Of a stretch of DNA of 64,000 bases, positions 31,956 through 44,169 are shown piece by piece. This DNA comes from Sternotherus odoratus (Eukaryota > Chordata > Testudines > Kinosternidae): the NCBI GenBank assembly GCA_032164245.1, contig JAVMKO010000009.1, positions 84,610,712-84,674,711 of the forward strand, given 5' to 3'. Below the pieces are notes generated by a model. It did not search any database. It saw only the letters and a list, made by a program, of their open reading frames with translations, and had not been told where the DNA came from. Position numbers and translations under genes: made by a program. The number at the start of each line of letters is the position of its first letter. Position 1 is the stretch's first letter.

Positions 31956-32130
31956 CAGCGGTTCTCAAACTTTTGAGAACCGCGACCCTTTTTCCTCTTC
32001 CTCGGTGGCACAGCGGACTGAGAGCGCTCGGTATGTCCATCAAAAAGCCACCGAATGCGGAACTAATCAATTTGGTGGCTTTTCGGTGGCAGGAGCTCAC
32101 GACCCCCTGGGGAGCACTCGGCAACCTTTT
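31956..32130. mobile_element. hAT-like fragment (CAGCGGTTCTCAAAC end)
   Basis: It begins CAGCGGTTCTCAAACTTTTG and carries AAAGCCACCGAATGCGG and an inverted TTTGGTGGCTTTTCGGTGGC. The right end is not clear. It appears related in its terminus to the element at 10538-11175. Confidence 0.5.
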
Positions 32131-32214
32131 GTAGTTAATAAATGTGTGTTTATTCTACCTGAGGAGGTGAGTTTGGTTAAAAGTGTGTCAGAGACGCCCC
32201 CTCAGGATAACTAG

Positions 32215-32640
32215 GCTGGTACATATCAATTTCTTTGTTAAATTGACAAACTCATACAAGCTTGCAGCATCCAGCGGGCATCACTGGACACTGCAGGACG
32301 GAGGTTCCTAGGGTTTGTCTGGGACTGGAGATATTGACTAGTGTTATTTGATTGCACAATCCAAGCAGCGGCTGGCCAATAAGGCTCGCTCGCATAGCTG
32401 GGAACAGCTTACACGCCAGAGGCTGTGTGAGACTAGCCCAGGAGTGGGGTTCTCACAGCGGAGCAGGGTCAGGCTGGCTCCCAGAATCAAGGATTGGAGT
32501 GACCTAGCAGATCACCGATCCAGATAACACCAAAAGGGAACATCACAGCTACCACAAAGGGGTTAAGAAAACAGCATATCGGCCCGGGATTGTGGGCTGC
32601 TACTGCTCCCTGGCACACAAAGCAAACTCTGGGCCAAATG
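32215..32640. repeat. Unclassified repeat-like block, possibly LTR-retroelement
   Basis: The blocks AGCTTGCAGCATCCAGCGGG and CAGGACGGAGGTTCCTAGGG look like a turtle repeat family by memory only. It directly precedes a gypsy polyprotein remnant, so it may belong to that element. Confidence 0.3.
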
Positions 32641-32644
32641 ATAG

Positions 32645-33350
32645 GGCCCAGATGAAATCGTCTGATGAGCTGGACAGATGAATTATAAGATTCTCTATTC
32701 AGGAAAGAGAAAAGGGCCGGTATCTCATGGAAATCCATTTCAGAGCGGTGGTGAGTCCAGACTGGTGGTTGCATTCCATCCACGTGGCTTCCGTCTTACA
32801 ATTGCTGGGGGAGACTGGGCTCACAGTAAACTCCAGAAATGCCAGTTTGGCATGCAAGAAACAAGATATCTTGGGTTTCTCTCTTGGGAAACAGCTAAAT
32901 CCGGCCCCTTCAGGACAAGACAGAGGCCCTTTAAAAAGCTCTGATCCCCAAGGCCAAAGAGGAAGTGTGGGCACCGCTTAGGTTAGCAAATTATTATTCT
33001 TGCTTCATACCTTCCTTTTGAAACGCTGGTTGCATCTTTGACAAATGTCTCAAAGGCATCAGCACCGAACATAGTCTGGGAGTGTGAGGAAGCCTTTGAT
33101 AAGATAAAGAACATTCTGTGTCAGTAAACAGTGCTCTGGTGCCCAGGCTTTTTGCTCCTTTTTATTGTGCAAATTAATGCATCAGAATTTGGCCTGGGCC
33201 CTGTGACAGTACTGAAACAGCAGATTAACTTTGTGCTTTTCCCCACAGGCAAAATATTTGTCCAGTGACGCAATAGAAGTGTCGCTGCCAATAACTGCTT
33301 GGTCTATGACTTTGGGTCACGTAATCTAAACACTTTATTTCCAAGGAATA
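32645..33350 (+). mobile_element. Ty3/gypsy retrotransposon polyprotein remnant
   Basis: The translation near 32780-32900 reads VASVLQLLGETGLTVNSRNA then LACKKQDILGFSLGKQ, the RT C-terminal pattern LxxAGLTVNxxKCxxxxxxxxxLGF of gypsy elements. Downstream (33040-33190), a frame-shifted W.CEEAFDKIKNILC-like segment corresponds to the RNase H start. It is frame-broken and has no intact enzyme. Confidence 0.65.
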
Positions 33351-34760
33351 TCCCTTGAATATTGGTGGTTGTATTTATGGTCAAATAACACATGACTGTA
33401 TTTTTTTTCTATATTATCTATGTGCTGATCTCATCCAACTCAGTTAATAATATTCTGCTGACCTGTATACTCGCTGCAGTTTCATTTAGATGGAAATACA
33501 AGAATTTTGATGATGGTGCAGACCGGTTGTCCATGTAGTCAAGTATCATTTTTCTTCCAAACAACAGATAGTGTTTGCTGTAACTTCTTAAGAATGAGGG
33601 TTTATCCCGTGTCCTTAAAAAATAATCCTATCTAATGTAACTATAAATATTCCTATTATTATTTGCTTTTTTGTTGCATATGTCTATGATTTTGGCCTAT
33701 GTGACAATGAATTCCACATGGTGCAAAACGGAATTGTATCAGTGTTTTTGTCCACACCATGGTGAATGAAGTGATTCACCTGATAGTTATATGTGTTTTT
33801 CTGTACAGCAGAGAAGGATCTTTTTGAACGAAAGGTGGAGAAAAATTAAAGATGTTACTTTTTAAGCATTATTTTTACCATTTTATAGCTGCATTTCAGG
33901 TTATGGCCAAGCCAAAATAGGGAATTTCAGACTAAGTATTTTGGAAAAGTTGAATGTACTGTTTTGCTGTCTTCTGGAAAGCAAGCTGACATCACACACA
34001 AACAAGGGGTAGCTAGGGCCTTCCCCAAAATATCTCTGGAAGCCAACAAACTCCCCAGTTATCCTCCTGCGTGAAAGCTCCCTATCTATTGAAGGCAACT
34101 GGAAAGGTGGAAAACTATATCCAGCTAAACTGGGATTGTACAATTATCTTTATTGGTCGGGTTCGGACCTGGGTCTGCACTGATATCTTTGGTGTTGACT
34201 TAGCAATGGACACAGGTAAGGTGCCAGTCTTGTTTCACTTACCTCGCTCAGCAGCTTTTGGTGCCATTAACTAGAAGATATCGGTAGTTCACCCACTGGG
34301 TCTTGTAGGAATGGACAAAGTGGGGCACTTGGGTGGCTTTGCTGCTACATTTCTATAGCCGAGGCTGTTGGTGGGAGATGATTCATCTTCCCTTGTGGGA
34401 CCCTGCAGGTTTCCATCTGGTCCCAGCTCCTATTCACTGTTAGTGGGCAGCGTGTAAGATTGAGGGCAGTACCATTCACTTCTCCTGCTTGCTTCCCCGT
34501 AACCTTCCTCAGACCCAGGTCCTGCAGTCCCATGTCTGACACGTCCGGAGCCACCTGGATGAGATTCAACCTGGGACAGACTGAAATGATGCTTGTGGCC
34601 CAGGGGAGCAGTTAGAAAAATGGGCAGAGGTGGTGTCTCCATTGCCGCTCCTGGATTCCACGTAGCAGCGGTGGCTACGTTATGGCCAGGAGCATACGGA
34701 CACTCGCGTCTAATGTAAACTTTACAAGGGTGAGACATGCCACTGTCTGCTCCATGCTGG
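33350..34760. other. Intergenic, nothing recognised
   Basis: AT-rich to about 33.9 kb, then mixed. No repeat termini, domain or splice-supported exon. Confidence 0.35.
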
Positions 34761-34769
34761 ATTTAACTA

Positions 34770-35125
34770 CAGCAAACCCAGCTGGTGGCTGTTTCCAGTC
34801 AGTGCAGAACGCAGCTGCTGGTCTCTTCAGTGGCTTCCCATCCACTCCGAGGTGCAAGTGAAGATATTGAAGGGCCTGACCGCTCTAGGAGCTGGGTGTC
34901 TGGTCAGGAAAGAGGCAGTTTGTCACGGCAGGGAGGACTGCATGCAAGGCGTGTGCTGGCATCTTCTGAGGATGAACGTTCCATGTGAGGCAGGATTTTC
35001 TCAGCTGAGATTTGGCATTAGGGGTCCCTCTTCCTGGAAGAGCTGGAGCATAGCCATATGGTGCAGCAAGCACAGGATTGTCTACTTTGTTTGGAGTTTG
35101 ATTTAATGTCCCTGCTCTGCCTCTT
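34770..35125 (+). repeat. LINE 3'-region remnant (L2/CR1-clade-like)
   Basis: CAGTCAGTGCAGAACGCAGC then TGGCTTCCCATCCACTC and GGTGCAAGTGAAGATATTGA correspond to the LQSVQNAAARL...WLP...KFK region found near the C-terminus of L2-like reverse transcriptases. Degenerate. Confidence 0.45.
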
Positions 35126-35899
35126 TCATTTTGGCCACCGAAGTGCCCAGCCGCCATCGGCTGCCAAGAAAAGCAGTAAAATAAATCCATTAAATTGATA
35201 CGTTAGATGCAGTTTTGAGTTGCAATTCTTGGATTTCAGAGCGATGAGGGCTTGTTACCAGCTGGGGCCATCTCAAAGTCTGGAGTGGCTGAAGGGAGCC
35301 GAGGGTCAGTTGGTCACTCCACCCTTTTGATACCCTCAACCAGCAGCCTCTGCTAGCTAAAGTGCCCAGTCTCCTGCGTATGGGGTAAGTGCACACCCCA
35401 GGTGGAACCCTTGTAAATAACACATCTCAAAGAATTCCACTTCCTTTACCTTCCCACAGGCACTCGGCCCTTTGCATCATCCAGTTCCTCAGCATCACTA
35501 CTAAGGGATGGTAATTTCCACTGTGAAATACCTTGAGCAATGGTTGTAGACTCCTGTCCCATAAATAGAAGGAAAAATATTTGTTTATCTTTCTTGTAGT
35601 CTTTGCCCTGGGACTGACTTATGTTCTCTGATAGTGTTCTTGGAAGCAAGCTCTAGGCAGCCAAGTTTTATGACCTTTGAAAAAACCTTCCAGTGTAAAC
35701 TCGGTTGCTCTTCACCAATTTAATATTTTTCATTTTTCATTTCCCTGAATCTTCTGGGACTAGAGACGGTGATATCCTGAAACAGGAAACTATTAGTAAG
35801 CAGAATTCCGTACATTTGGTGTGCGTGTGTCTAATTCTTAATGGCCTGGTCTTAAAATCCCATGACTCACTTTCACACATGTTAATATAACTTAAAGGA

Positions 35900-36555
35900 C
35901 TTACTGGTACTTCGGAGTCCTTAGGAGGGGGCAGGGCGTCAACCAGAAGAGGTGGGGCCTTTACTTAACCCAGGCACTTTAAATCACCATCGGAGTCCTG
36001 AGGGCTTCCGGCTGCTGCCACTACCCCTGGGGCCCCAGGCTCTGGCGGACCTTTAAAGGGCTCCACTGCAGTAGCAGCACCCGGGAGCTCCTGGCCCTTA
36101 AATTGCCGATAGAGCCCTGCTGCTGCTACCCCAGGGCTCTGGTAGTGGGACTTGGGTGGCAATTTAAAGGGCCCCAGACAATAGCAGCAGTAGGAGCCCT
36201 TTAAATTGCCACCTGAGCCCCACTGCTGGAGCCCGAGGTAGGGCAGCAGCCGGGGGGTTCAGGTGGAAATTTAAAGGGCCCGGGGGGCCCTGGTGGCAAG
36301 TTAAAGGGCCTGGGGCTCTGGCCTCTGCTACCACCCTGGGCCCTTTAACTTGCCACCAGAGCCCCACCATCGCTTCCCCAGGGCTCCAGCAGCGGGGCTC
36401 TGGCGGCAATTTAAAGGGCTCAGGAGTCCAGGTGCTGCTGGGAGCCCCAGGCCCTTTAAATTGCCAGCTGGGGAAGCCGATCTGCCCCGGTATGGCGCAT
36501 CGGCTCTTGCCAATACTCCGTACCGGGGCGTACCAGCTTACTGGCACCTCTGCAT
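35900..36555. repeat. Repeat built of mirrored CCTTTAAATTGCC modules
   Basis: GGCCCTTTAAATTGCC and its complement GGCAATTTAAAGGGCC alternate at least eight times, separated by GC-rich GGCTCTGG/CCAGAGCC segments. The ends carry TTACTGGTACTTCGG (left) and GTACCAGCTTACTGGCACCT (right), suggesting a MITE, but no target duplication was verified. Confidence 0.55.
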
Positions 36556-37013
36556 ATTAAAATTAGGTTCTAAGCTAGCTTGCCCCAATGAAGCCTGCTG
36601 CAACATGGATGTAGTCTGAGTCTGTACACTGTAGGCTTCCATCTTCAGCAATTCAATGGGAATTAGCCTCATTCAGAAAGTGCTTTAGGGTATACATATG
36701 TGTGTACATTCTGCACATACACACAGGCTTGCTAGGAAATAGTTTGTGATGGACAGAGGCATTTCTGAAGGAGGAGGCATTCACTTGTGTTATGTTTATA
36801 TTAAAAGTAGAGTAACATTACAGATACCTTCCAACCAGGCCATAAGGAACAACCAAACATCCATCACACTCTTAGTATGTTATAAATCTCACATTTGCAG
36901 GAATTTGGGTTACTGCATCTTTAACTTTACAAGGGTGGATTTGCAAAAGGAAGCAGTCGCTCAAGTTTTTAAAAAGCAGGTTTTTTTCTTCCCCCAAATT
37001 AAGGCAAAATAAC

Positions 37014-38110
37014 TGACACTCCGGACCTCAGAATGCCACTCTGGCACCCCCTTATTCACCATTGGCATATCATGATATGTTTTGTACAAAGCTTGCCTTG
37101 TGAGTTATCATTTTAAAAGTCTTGATCTGTTGAACACTGTACGTGCTATAATTGTATGGGAAGTTATGAAGTTTTGTTATGTGTGTGGTACTGAAATATG
37201 TTGCGAGGTTGGGAACACCCACAGCCAGCCTTTCAGGTACAATAATGGAGGAGCCAGACGAGATGATGACCCACTAAAGGCAATCCACTCTCCCAATAGC
37301 CGTCCCAGAGACTTCTCAGAGAGAGTATATAGTCAATGGGGACTGCCTGATCCCCACATCAAACGATCTTTCCAGCAAGCTGGAAGAAGCTATAAAAGAT
37401 GGGAAGTAACATCATCATTTGGCCTCATTTCCTCCCCTCATCCCCCGCCCCCCGCCCAATCAACACCTGGAAACACAGAGGACAAAGACTTTAAACTGGG
37501 GAGGGTGGTCCCAAGCTGGGGGAGAATTCCAGCCCGTGTACTGAAGATTTTGACCTGTTTATACCATCTATCAGGGTGGGACATGACTTGATTTAAATCC
37601 TGTTTAGTTTGTAGAACTCAGATTGTGATTTTATTTCTATTTCTTAAGTAACCAACTTTGATCTCTGTGCCTGCTACTTATAACACTGAACATTTATCTG
37701 GCTGTAGCTAATAAATCGGTTTTATATTTTACCTAAAACACTGGGAAATCTTGGGAAATCTCAGCTCAGGTTACAAAGGCTAGAGTGGCTCCCCTCCACA
37801 TCGTCGGGGGGGGGGCGGGGATGGGGTCTGGGTAATGAATTTACATGGGCCAGGCTTCTGACCAGTGTGAGACGGTACAATTCTGAGGTGCAAGGTTGGG
37901 GAACTGGGGGCAATTGGCTGGAGCCCACCCATTGATGGTTCACGAGTGGCTGGGGGTTCATTCATGTTACTCAGTTGCCTGTGGATGTGTGTGTCTGTAA
38001 GTGCAGTGCCTGCCAGAGGTTTGTGGGTTGACATCGGCATCACGGTGTGAGAGGCAACAGAGGGCTCAGCGGTTTCACACTCCAAGTTGCACCCCAAGAA
38101 CACTGTCACA
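37014..38110 (+). mobile_element. ERV-like solo LTR with TATA box and poly(A) signal
   Basis: It starts TGACACTCC and ends CTGTCACA (5'-TG...CA-3'). It is flanked by the 5-bp direct repeat ATAAC (37009-37013 and 38111-38115). TATAAAAG is at 37391-37398 and AATAAA at 37710-37715, in the order expected for U3-R-U5. No internal retroviral genes are next to it, so it is a solo LTR left by recombination between two LTRs. Confidence 0.8.
37391..37398 (+). promoter_or_regulatory. LTR TATA box
   Basis: TATAAAAG lies about 320 bp upstream of the LTR's AATAAA, giving a plausible R region. Whether it is active is unknown. Confidence 0.6.
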
Positions 38111-38119
38111 ATAACCCAA

Positions 38120-39830
38120 ACCAGCTGTGAGCTATAAAACCCCTCCAGCCAGGGAGCGTTAATTGCCACATTGACAAATGACAACTTGTTTATTTTAGTT
38201 TTAAAAGCCTGTTGAAACCTCATCCTTGCATTACTTCACTCAGGCTCTATTGAAGTGGTTCAGCTCGAAGACCGCCCTTACCAGACCTGAAGTCAGACAC
38301 AAACCACCCAGGATCTCAAATCTAATAATAGAACAAAGATCTAAGAGGAAAGAGCTTATTTGGAAGACCATGTTGCTCATAGTTTACTATTGGCGCTGAG
38401 TAGGTGTCTTCTAATTGTTCCCAATTTTGACAAAAGGGAAAAAACTGAAACTAATTTGGGATTTTTTTCAGATGGGGTTACAGAACATTATCCTCAAGAG
38501 CAAGTTAATTATAAATGCAATTCTCTCCACTGGAGACAGAATTAAGCCATCTGCATATACAGGTCTATTCCTTTCCAGGGGGAACAAGGCAGGAAAGACG
38601 AATTCCAGCTGCCTCTGGTTGGGGGCGAGGGACATAAAACCAGGTCTCTGCCTACACAATGAATGGAGTGTTCACTTGTAAGGGAAGGGGAGAGTGCAGT
38701 GACGGGCAGAGAGTGGAATGGGCTAGAGAGCCGTGGCACGTGGTTTTTGTTAAAAAGCCCGGGTGAGTGCGTTTCTTAGGCTAGCAGACCTTTCCAGCAG
38801 GGCTGCGGAAGAGAACCGAAGACCGGAATGACTGTATTGCTCTCAGATGGAAATTTATCCCCCCATTCACTTGGAAAATAGTCCTCATTCATGACCATGG
38901 CATTCGGCTCTGCGCTTTCCGTTGTCCTTTCAATTCGTTCTCATTTCATCAGCAGCATGTGTACCGGAATTGTTTTAGGCCAAGGGTTTTTGCCTTTATT
39001 TTACCCTTTGGCTTCAAGGCAGGCACCCTACAGCGGATGGCTGTGCTGGGCCCGCAGCTGCTGTTCTGTCGAGGGATCGCGTGTACTGCCTTAGCAGGTT
39101 CCCAAAAGCACCAGCCCTCCTGGGCACCCATCGAAATCAATGGGAAACTGACACCGGTGGGAGCAGGCCAGCCAAGGCCAAGGGGCTTTGCCTTCAAGGA
39201 CACTGTCCCCACTCATCACGTGAGCCCGCTGCTGTTGCCAGCTGAAAATTCCTGAGTTCTCCCAAGGTGACTGGAGGAGAGCTGAGCAGAAATACCACAG
39301 GTCTGGGGGCCGTACTAAGCACTTCTAGAGCACTCTGCAAACCTGAGAATTAATCAGGCAAAACTTTATTTCCACGGAACAGCTGGAGCCGAAGTCTGTC
39401 ATTTTCACGCTAAGTTTTTGATGTAGCAAAAGACAGTTTTAAAGATGGGAAAACTGCCTTTCTGTCCAGCCCAAAGGGAGGTGAAACTCATGGTCAAGGC
39501 CTCCAGTATGGAAGGGGAATTTTCTTTTGCCTTCCCCTGACATCCTGGGGAGTGAGTGGAATAGTCACTGTCCTTTGCACAAGTGGTTTGCCTAGAACAG
39601 AGCAGCAGGTCCGACTCCCCGGTTCCGGCTTCAGTGACCTCACGGTTCACAATGAGAGTAAAGGCTGAATAGTCCTAGTGCTGTACATGGGCAACGGCAC
39701 GTCCTTGAAAACAAAGGATTGAACAGCTTTTCCTCAAACACACCCCTGTGCCCTGGCCCTGGCACAGACAGGTGCAAAAATGTCAACATGATTGTGGTTT
39801 CGGGGGTTGAACTAAATCCGTTTCTAAACC
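38120..39830. other. Intergenic, nothing recognised
   Basis: Mixed-composition sequence after the solo LTR. Short open frames here lack splice sites and recognisable domains. Confidence 0.35.
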
Positions 39831-39834
39831 GTCT

Positions 39835-40260
39835 AGTGCTTGTCTACGTGAACTTTTAGTTTACAACAAGCTGGGGTGTGAGCCAACTGTCCTCGTGGAT
39901 ACAGGTAATTTGCATTAATAGTATGTTAAGCCACTGTGATCTCCCCTGCTTTGAAAGGGGAGTCGATCAAAGCACATCAAACATTATTCATGCACATCAG
40001 CAGGCTCCACATGGGCAGATTCACACCCTAGCTTGGCACAAAAAAGTTTGTGTAGTTTGAGCAGCGTAGTTAAGCCAACCTATGTTCCCATGTAGATCGC
40101 ACTAAGGTGATGGAAGAATTCTTCCTTTGACCTAGCTACTGCCGCTGCTGGAGGAGGGTTACGTACACCAATGGGAGAATCCTTCCCGTCGGCTTGGAGA
40201 GCGTTTCTGCTGAAGCAGTGCAGCTGTGGACGGTGGCATTTCCACTGTAGTCAATCCCCC
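39835..40260. mobile_element. Possible turtle MITE (TGCTTGTCTACGTGAAC end)
   Basis: The left end GTGCTTGTCTACGTGAACTT resembles TTGTCTACACT-type MITE termini. The right end is approximate (TTTCCACTGTAGTCAATC near 40255). No target duplication was confirmed. Confidence 0.4.
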
Positions 40261-40354
40261 TGACTCTCTGGACGGACAAAATGCTTCCGAGGACTCATAT
40301 TACTGTACAAATAAATAACATTGCCATAAGCCAGGAAGCCAGAGACCTTGCCAT

Positions 40355-40460
40355 CTCTTTTGGCCAGACGGGACCATTGTGATCATCTAGTTTGACCACC
40401 TGGATAATACTGGCCAGAGAATTCCATTCAGCAATTTCTGCATCAAGCCCAGTAAATGCT
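40355..40460 (-). mobile_element. CR1 3' end fragment
   Basis: GGGACCATTGTGATCATCTA followed by GTTTGACCACC is the reverse complement of a common CR1 subfamily tail (GGTCAGACTAGATGATCACAATGGTCCC type). Confidence 0.6.
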
Positions 40461-40891
40461 GGGATAGAGCAGATTATCTGGAAATATCCACTCCTGGCGT
40501 GCAGGCTGCATGTGATGAAAATCTCACCGTTTCCAATGAGGGAAACTTGTGGGTAGCCAGGCCTACTTGTTCAATTCACTGCACTTGGCCAGTTATAATG
40601 ATCAGTTGGGTTCCTTTACAGCAGGAAGGGAAGTGGATGGTGCTGAGGCTGTTTTTTAACGTGTACCTCTTAAATAACCAGGAGACACTTCAAGCCACCT
40701 GTGGCCTCTTAGACAATGAGTACTTGTTTGCTTTCTTCTTTGTTTCTCAAAGGTATTCATGTGGATTTCAAGTGCTTCCCGGTGCATTCAGGCTTCCTCC
40801 TTATGCTCTGGAACGGGAGCACGTATGATTTGTTTTCTTTTACAAATGGATTTTTCTTTTAACAATTGATTAATATTTTCATTCTGTGCAG

Positions 40892-41005
40892 TTCTTGGCA
40901 CATGAGTTTGTGGTGAGACGTAGCTATATTGTCAGTGCCAAAGTTCAGCTATGCCATCTCTTGCCGGTTTGTGGAGATATATCAAATATATCAAATCTGG
41001 ATGAG
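40892..41005 (+). other. Orphan exon-like segment
   Basis: A strong acceptor (TTTTCATTCTGTGCAG) precedes 114 nt that are open in one frame (38 codons starting FLAHEFVVRRSYIVS, ending SNISNLDE), followed by a consensus donor GAG|GTAAGT. I do not recognise the peptide. It could be a non-coding 5' exon of IL13RA2, an lncRNA exon, or chance. Confidence 0.3.
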
Positions 41006-41470
41006 GTAAGTTGTCTCTTATTTCACAGTTTATTTTGCTTGGTATTCTTAATAGTGGGATTAACTGTTCAGGATACATTAAATATTTGGGATAATCTGGT
41101 GCCAGTATTTCAATAGTCATTTGAAAGCTTTTTTCTTTTTAATGGTAGCAGTGTTCACATGAGTAAAAACCCCTCTTCACTCAGCCTGTGATAATGTTTG
41201 AAGTTTAGGAAAGAATGCTGATTGTTTTTCCTCTAAATTTTTTTGCACACAGTTGCCTCTTCTCCATTGAAAGATGAGTTCTGACTACTCTGAAATGCCT
41301 CCTGTGGACATTTATAGGGTGCCATAGGAAGATGCTTTTTGAATGCATAGGGTGACCTAAATAATTGCTTGAATACAATTAGCAGATCTTAGCTAGATTT
41401 GTTTAAATCCAGCTTTGGTTTGCCAGTCATAAATACAGACTTGTACGTGTGACTGTTTGTCTCATTAAAA

Positions 41471-41593
41471 CAGGGTGACCAGACAGCAGCTATGAAAAAT
41501 CTGGCTGGAGGTGAGGGGTAATAAGATCCTATATAAGAAAAAGTCCCCCAAAATGAGACTGTCCCTTTAAAAACGGGACATCTGGTCACCCTA
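41471..41593. mobile_element. MITE with AGGGTGACCAGA termini
   Basis: It starts CAGGGTGACCAGACAGC and ends ACATCTGGTCACCCTA, inverted repeats of each other, flanked by CATTAAAA and CATTAAGA (7 of 8 match), a hAT-type duplication. Partial copies lie at 45832-45933 and 63299-63383. Confidence 0.8.
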
Positions 41594-42119
41594 CATTAAG
41601 AGAATATGGGCAAATTATTTAGGTCTGAGAAGTTACAAAGGGAATTCACCGTCCCCAAAGGAGGTTTTCTTTGAAACACCTTCATAGGTTTTGTTCCAAT
41701 CTTTCAATCCCTAGTCTTCTGCTGTTGTCAATAGGATTTTGCCTGAGTAAGGGTGGCAGGATTTGTCCCACAGTTTGTGCTTTGGGAGAGCCAAGCACAG
41801 TATAGGGCACATGACCATGCTGAATTTCCCTGGGTCTGAAAATGCTGCTCTTTTTGACCTTATACCTGAGCCCCAAGAAAGATCCCCTGAAGTCAGATGA
41901 GGGGCTGGCTTTGATCTCTGCTGCAGAGGAGGTTTGTGCAATATGGAAGGGGATTTGCCATTTTTCATGTGGTAGTCATTAATAAAAGGGAACTGCTGGG
42001 TCAGCATGGCAGACACAGTGATCTGCTAATCCCACTCCCTGTGGAATCAATGACAAGACCCCTATAAACACAGCGGGAGCAGGTTTGAATGGATGGAATT
42101 GCGCAGCATTAGTCATGAC

Positions 42120-42450
42120 GTATATTGCAGTAGCAGCTACACTGAGCGTGGCAACATTTTTCAACCAATTTTTTTTTCCCCAGCAAAAAAATGTGTTTGG
42201 CAAGTCGTGGTTTGCCAAACTGATTTTGTCAGAAAGAAAATCAAAATGTTTGATCACTTTTTTTTAACTGAAAAGTTTTGACTTTGAGGGAGGGGCCAAC
42301 ACAACTTTTCGTTTCAAAATTACAAATTTAAAATGTGTCAAAATAGAAATGAAATGGTTTGTTTTGGGGGGGAAGGACTGTTTGTTGGATCCAAAATGAT
42401 TTTTTCAACTTCTTGATTTAAAAAGAGCTTTTGTTTTTGCGACAGCCTGG
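42120..42450. repeat. AT-rich repeat-like block
   Basis: The sequence is dominated by TTTTT and CAAAA motifs (for example TTTGACTTTGAGGGAGGGG and TTCAAAATTACAAATT). Similar-looking text occurs near 57880-58090. Family unknown. Confidence 0.3.
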
Positions 42451-42519
42451 AATGATTTTTTTCCCCTTCTGAATTGCCAGGAGACCTGAAATTCATTCTT
42501 CACCCAGTTCTGTCTATTG

Positions 42520-42780
42520 GCTCCAGCCATAATCAGGGCCCAGTTGTGGAGGTCGTGCAAACACTTACTATGAACTGATCCCTGCCCCAGACAGCTTCTG
42601 TTCCAAATCAACAAAGGGTGGGGATAAGGCAGAGCCATTATCCCCATTTTACAGATGGAGAACCGAGTCCCAGAAGGATTGAGAGAGAGCCCAGGGTAAT
42701 ACAGGGAACTGGAGCCAGATCTCCGGAGTCCCAGCTCAGTGCATTAACCAGATACCACCTGCCACTGTAGCCCATCCTTG
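42520..42780 (-). repeat. MIR-like SINE (with old interspersed-repeat head)
   Basis: CCCCATTTTACAGATGGAGA followed by ACCGAGTCCCAGAAGG and later CAGATCTCCGGAGTCCCAGC is the reverse complement of a MIR core. The left side (ACTGATCCCTGCCCCAGACA) resembles the repeat at 4978-5150. Confidence 0.6.
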
Positions 42781-43154
42781 TCCATTACTTCATTACTTAT
42801 ACCAATGAAGACTGATAACTCCGTTCCCAGCAACATGAATACATCAGTCAGTGCAGGCGGGTGTCCTCTTGAAGCTGAGTGGCAATGAAATCAGGAGTGT
42901 GGGAAGATTGTTGAGCCTGCACTTGTTATGTAGATGGGGATTGTGACTCTCACCCTGCAGTCCAGTCAGGAATTGAATTTATTTAGCCCATGAAGTCAAT
43001 CGAAGGAAAGGACATTAAAGAGACGAGCCTTAAAGTGTAGAGCGAGGAAAGACAGTGGCAGGAAGAGCGAGGTAAACCCAGGGCAGAATGAAGAGCCGCA
43101 TGTCTACATCTGGGCCAGCGGAGCCCATTGGACATAGGAAGAGGGACTTGCATT

Positions 43155-43631
43155 CACGTCAGCGTCACTGGCTCCGAGTTTGCAGATGGCACAAGGATTG
43201 ATGACGTAACGGATGAGCAGTGTTGAGTGATCTGAATCACTTGGTTAAATAGTCACAATCCACCAACATGTATTTTAGTACAGCCAAGTGCAAGGTAATT
43301 CACCTGGGAACGAGGCATGTGGGCTCTATTTGCAGGATGGGAGACTGTCTTAGCAAGCAGGGACTCAGAGAAGGGCTGAAGGGTCATCCTGGATAACCAC
43401 TGCAACAGGAGCTCTCCCTGCAATGCTCTGTTGAAAAGTGTGGATGTCTCAAGAAGGGAACATCAAACAGAAGCAGGGAAGGGATCTTGCCTCTGTCCTC
43501 AGCACTGTAAAACCGTTTCTAGAACACGGTGTCCACTACTGGTGTCCCTGCTTCACACAGGATGTGGAAATAATGAAGAGACTTCAAAGGAGGGTCACAA
43601 AACGATCCAGGGGTTGGAAAACAATTTTTAT
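43155..43631 (+). mobile_element. CR1 LINE RT-3' fragment, left half
   Basis: AGTTTGCAGATGGCACAAGG, GCAAGGTAATTCACCTGGGA and CAAAGGAGGGTCACAAAACG are recognisable segments of turtle CR1 near the reverse transcriptase C-terminus. It is interrupted by a minus-strand CR1 at 43632. Confidence 0.65.
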
Positions 43632-44065
43632 GATCATAGACTCATAGGACTGGAAGGGACCTCGAGAGGTCGTCTAGTCCAGTCCCCTGCACTCCTGGCA
43701 GGACTAAGGATTAGACCATCCCTGGCAGGTGTTTGTCCAACCTGCTCTAAAACCCCTAATGATGGAGATTCCACGACCTCCCTAGGCAATTTATTCCAGT
43801 GCTTACCTACTCTGATGGGATGTTTTTCCTGGTGTCCAACCTAAACCGCCCTTGCTGCAATTTAAGCCCGTTGCGTCTTGTCCTGTCCTCAGAGGTTAAG
43901 GACATTTTTTCTTCCTCCTCCTTGTAACATTCTATGTACTTGAAAACTGTTATCGTGTCCCCTCTCAGTCGTCTCTTCTCCAGACTAAACAAACCCAGTT
44001 CTTTCAATCTTCCCTCACAGGTCACGTCTTCTAGACCCTGAATCATCTTTAGATTTTTCTAGACC
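43632..44065 (-). mobile_element. CR1 LINE 3' fragment inserted into another CR1
   Basis: It starts GATCATAGACTCATAGGACT and runs through AGTCCAGTCCCCTGCACTCC and CCAACCTAAACCGCCCTTGC to ACCCAGTTCTTTCAATCTTC, the reverse complement of the CR1 3' 430 bp. Confidence 0.8.
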
Positions 44066-44169
44066 TTTGAATCATTTCGATCAGTGCTCGTAGGTATTTA
44101 CACGTGGAAAAGAGACACCTGGTAGTTGGGGGATGGGAGGTGGGGGGTTCACCCTGGCTGACACAGGCA

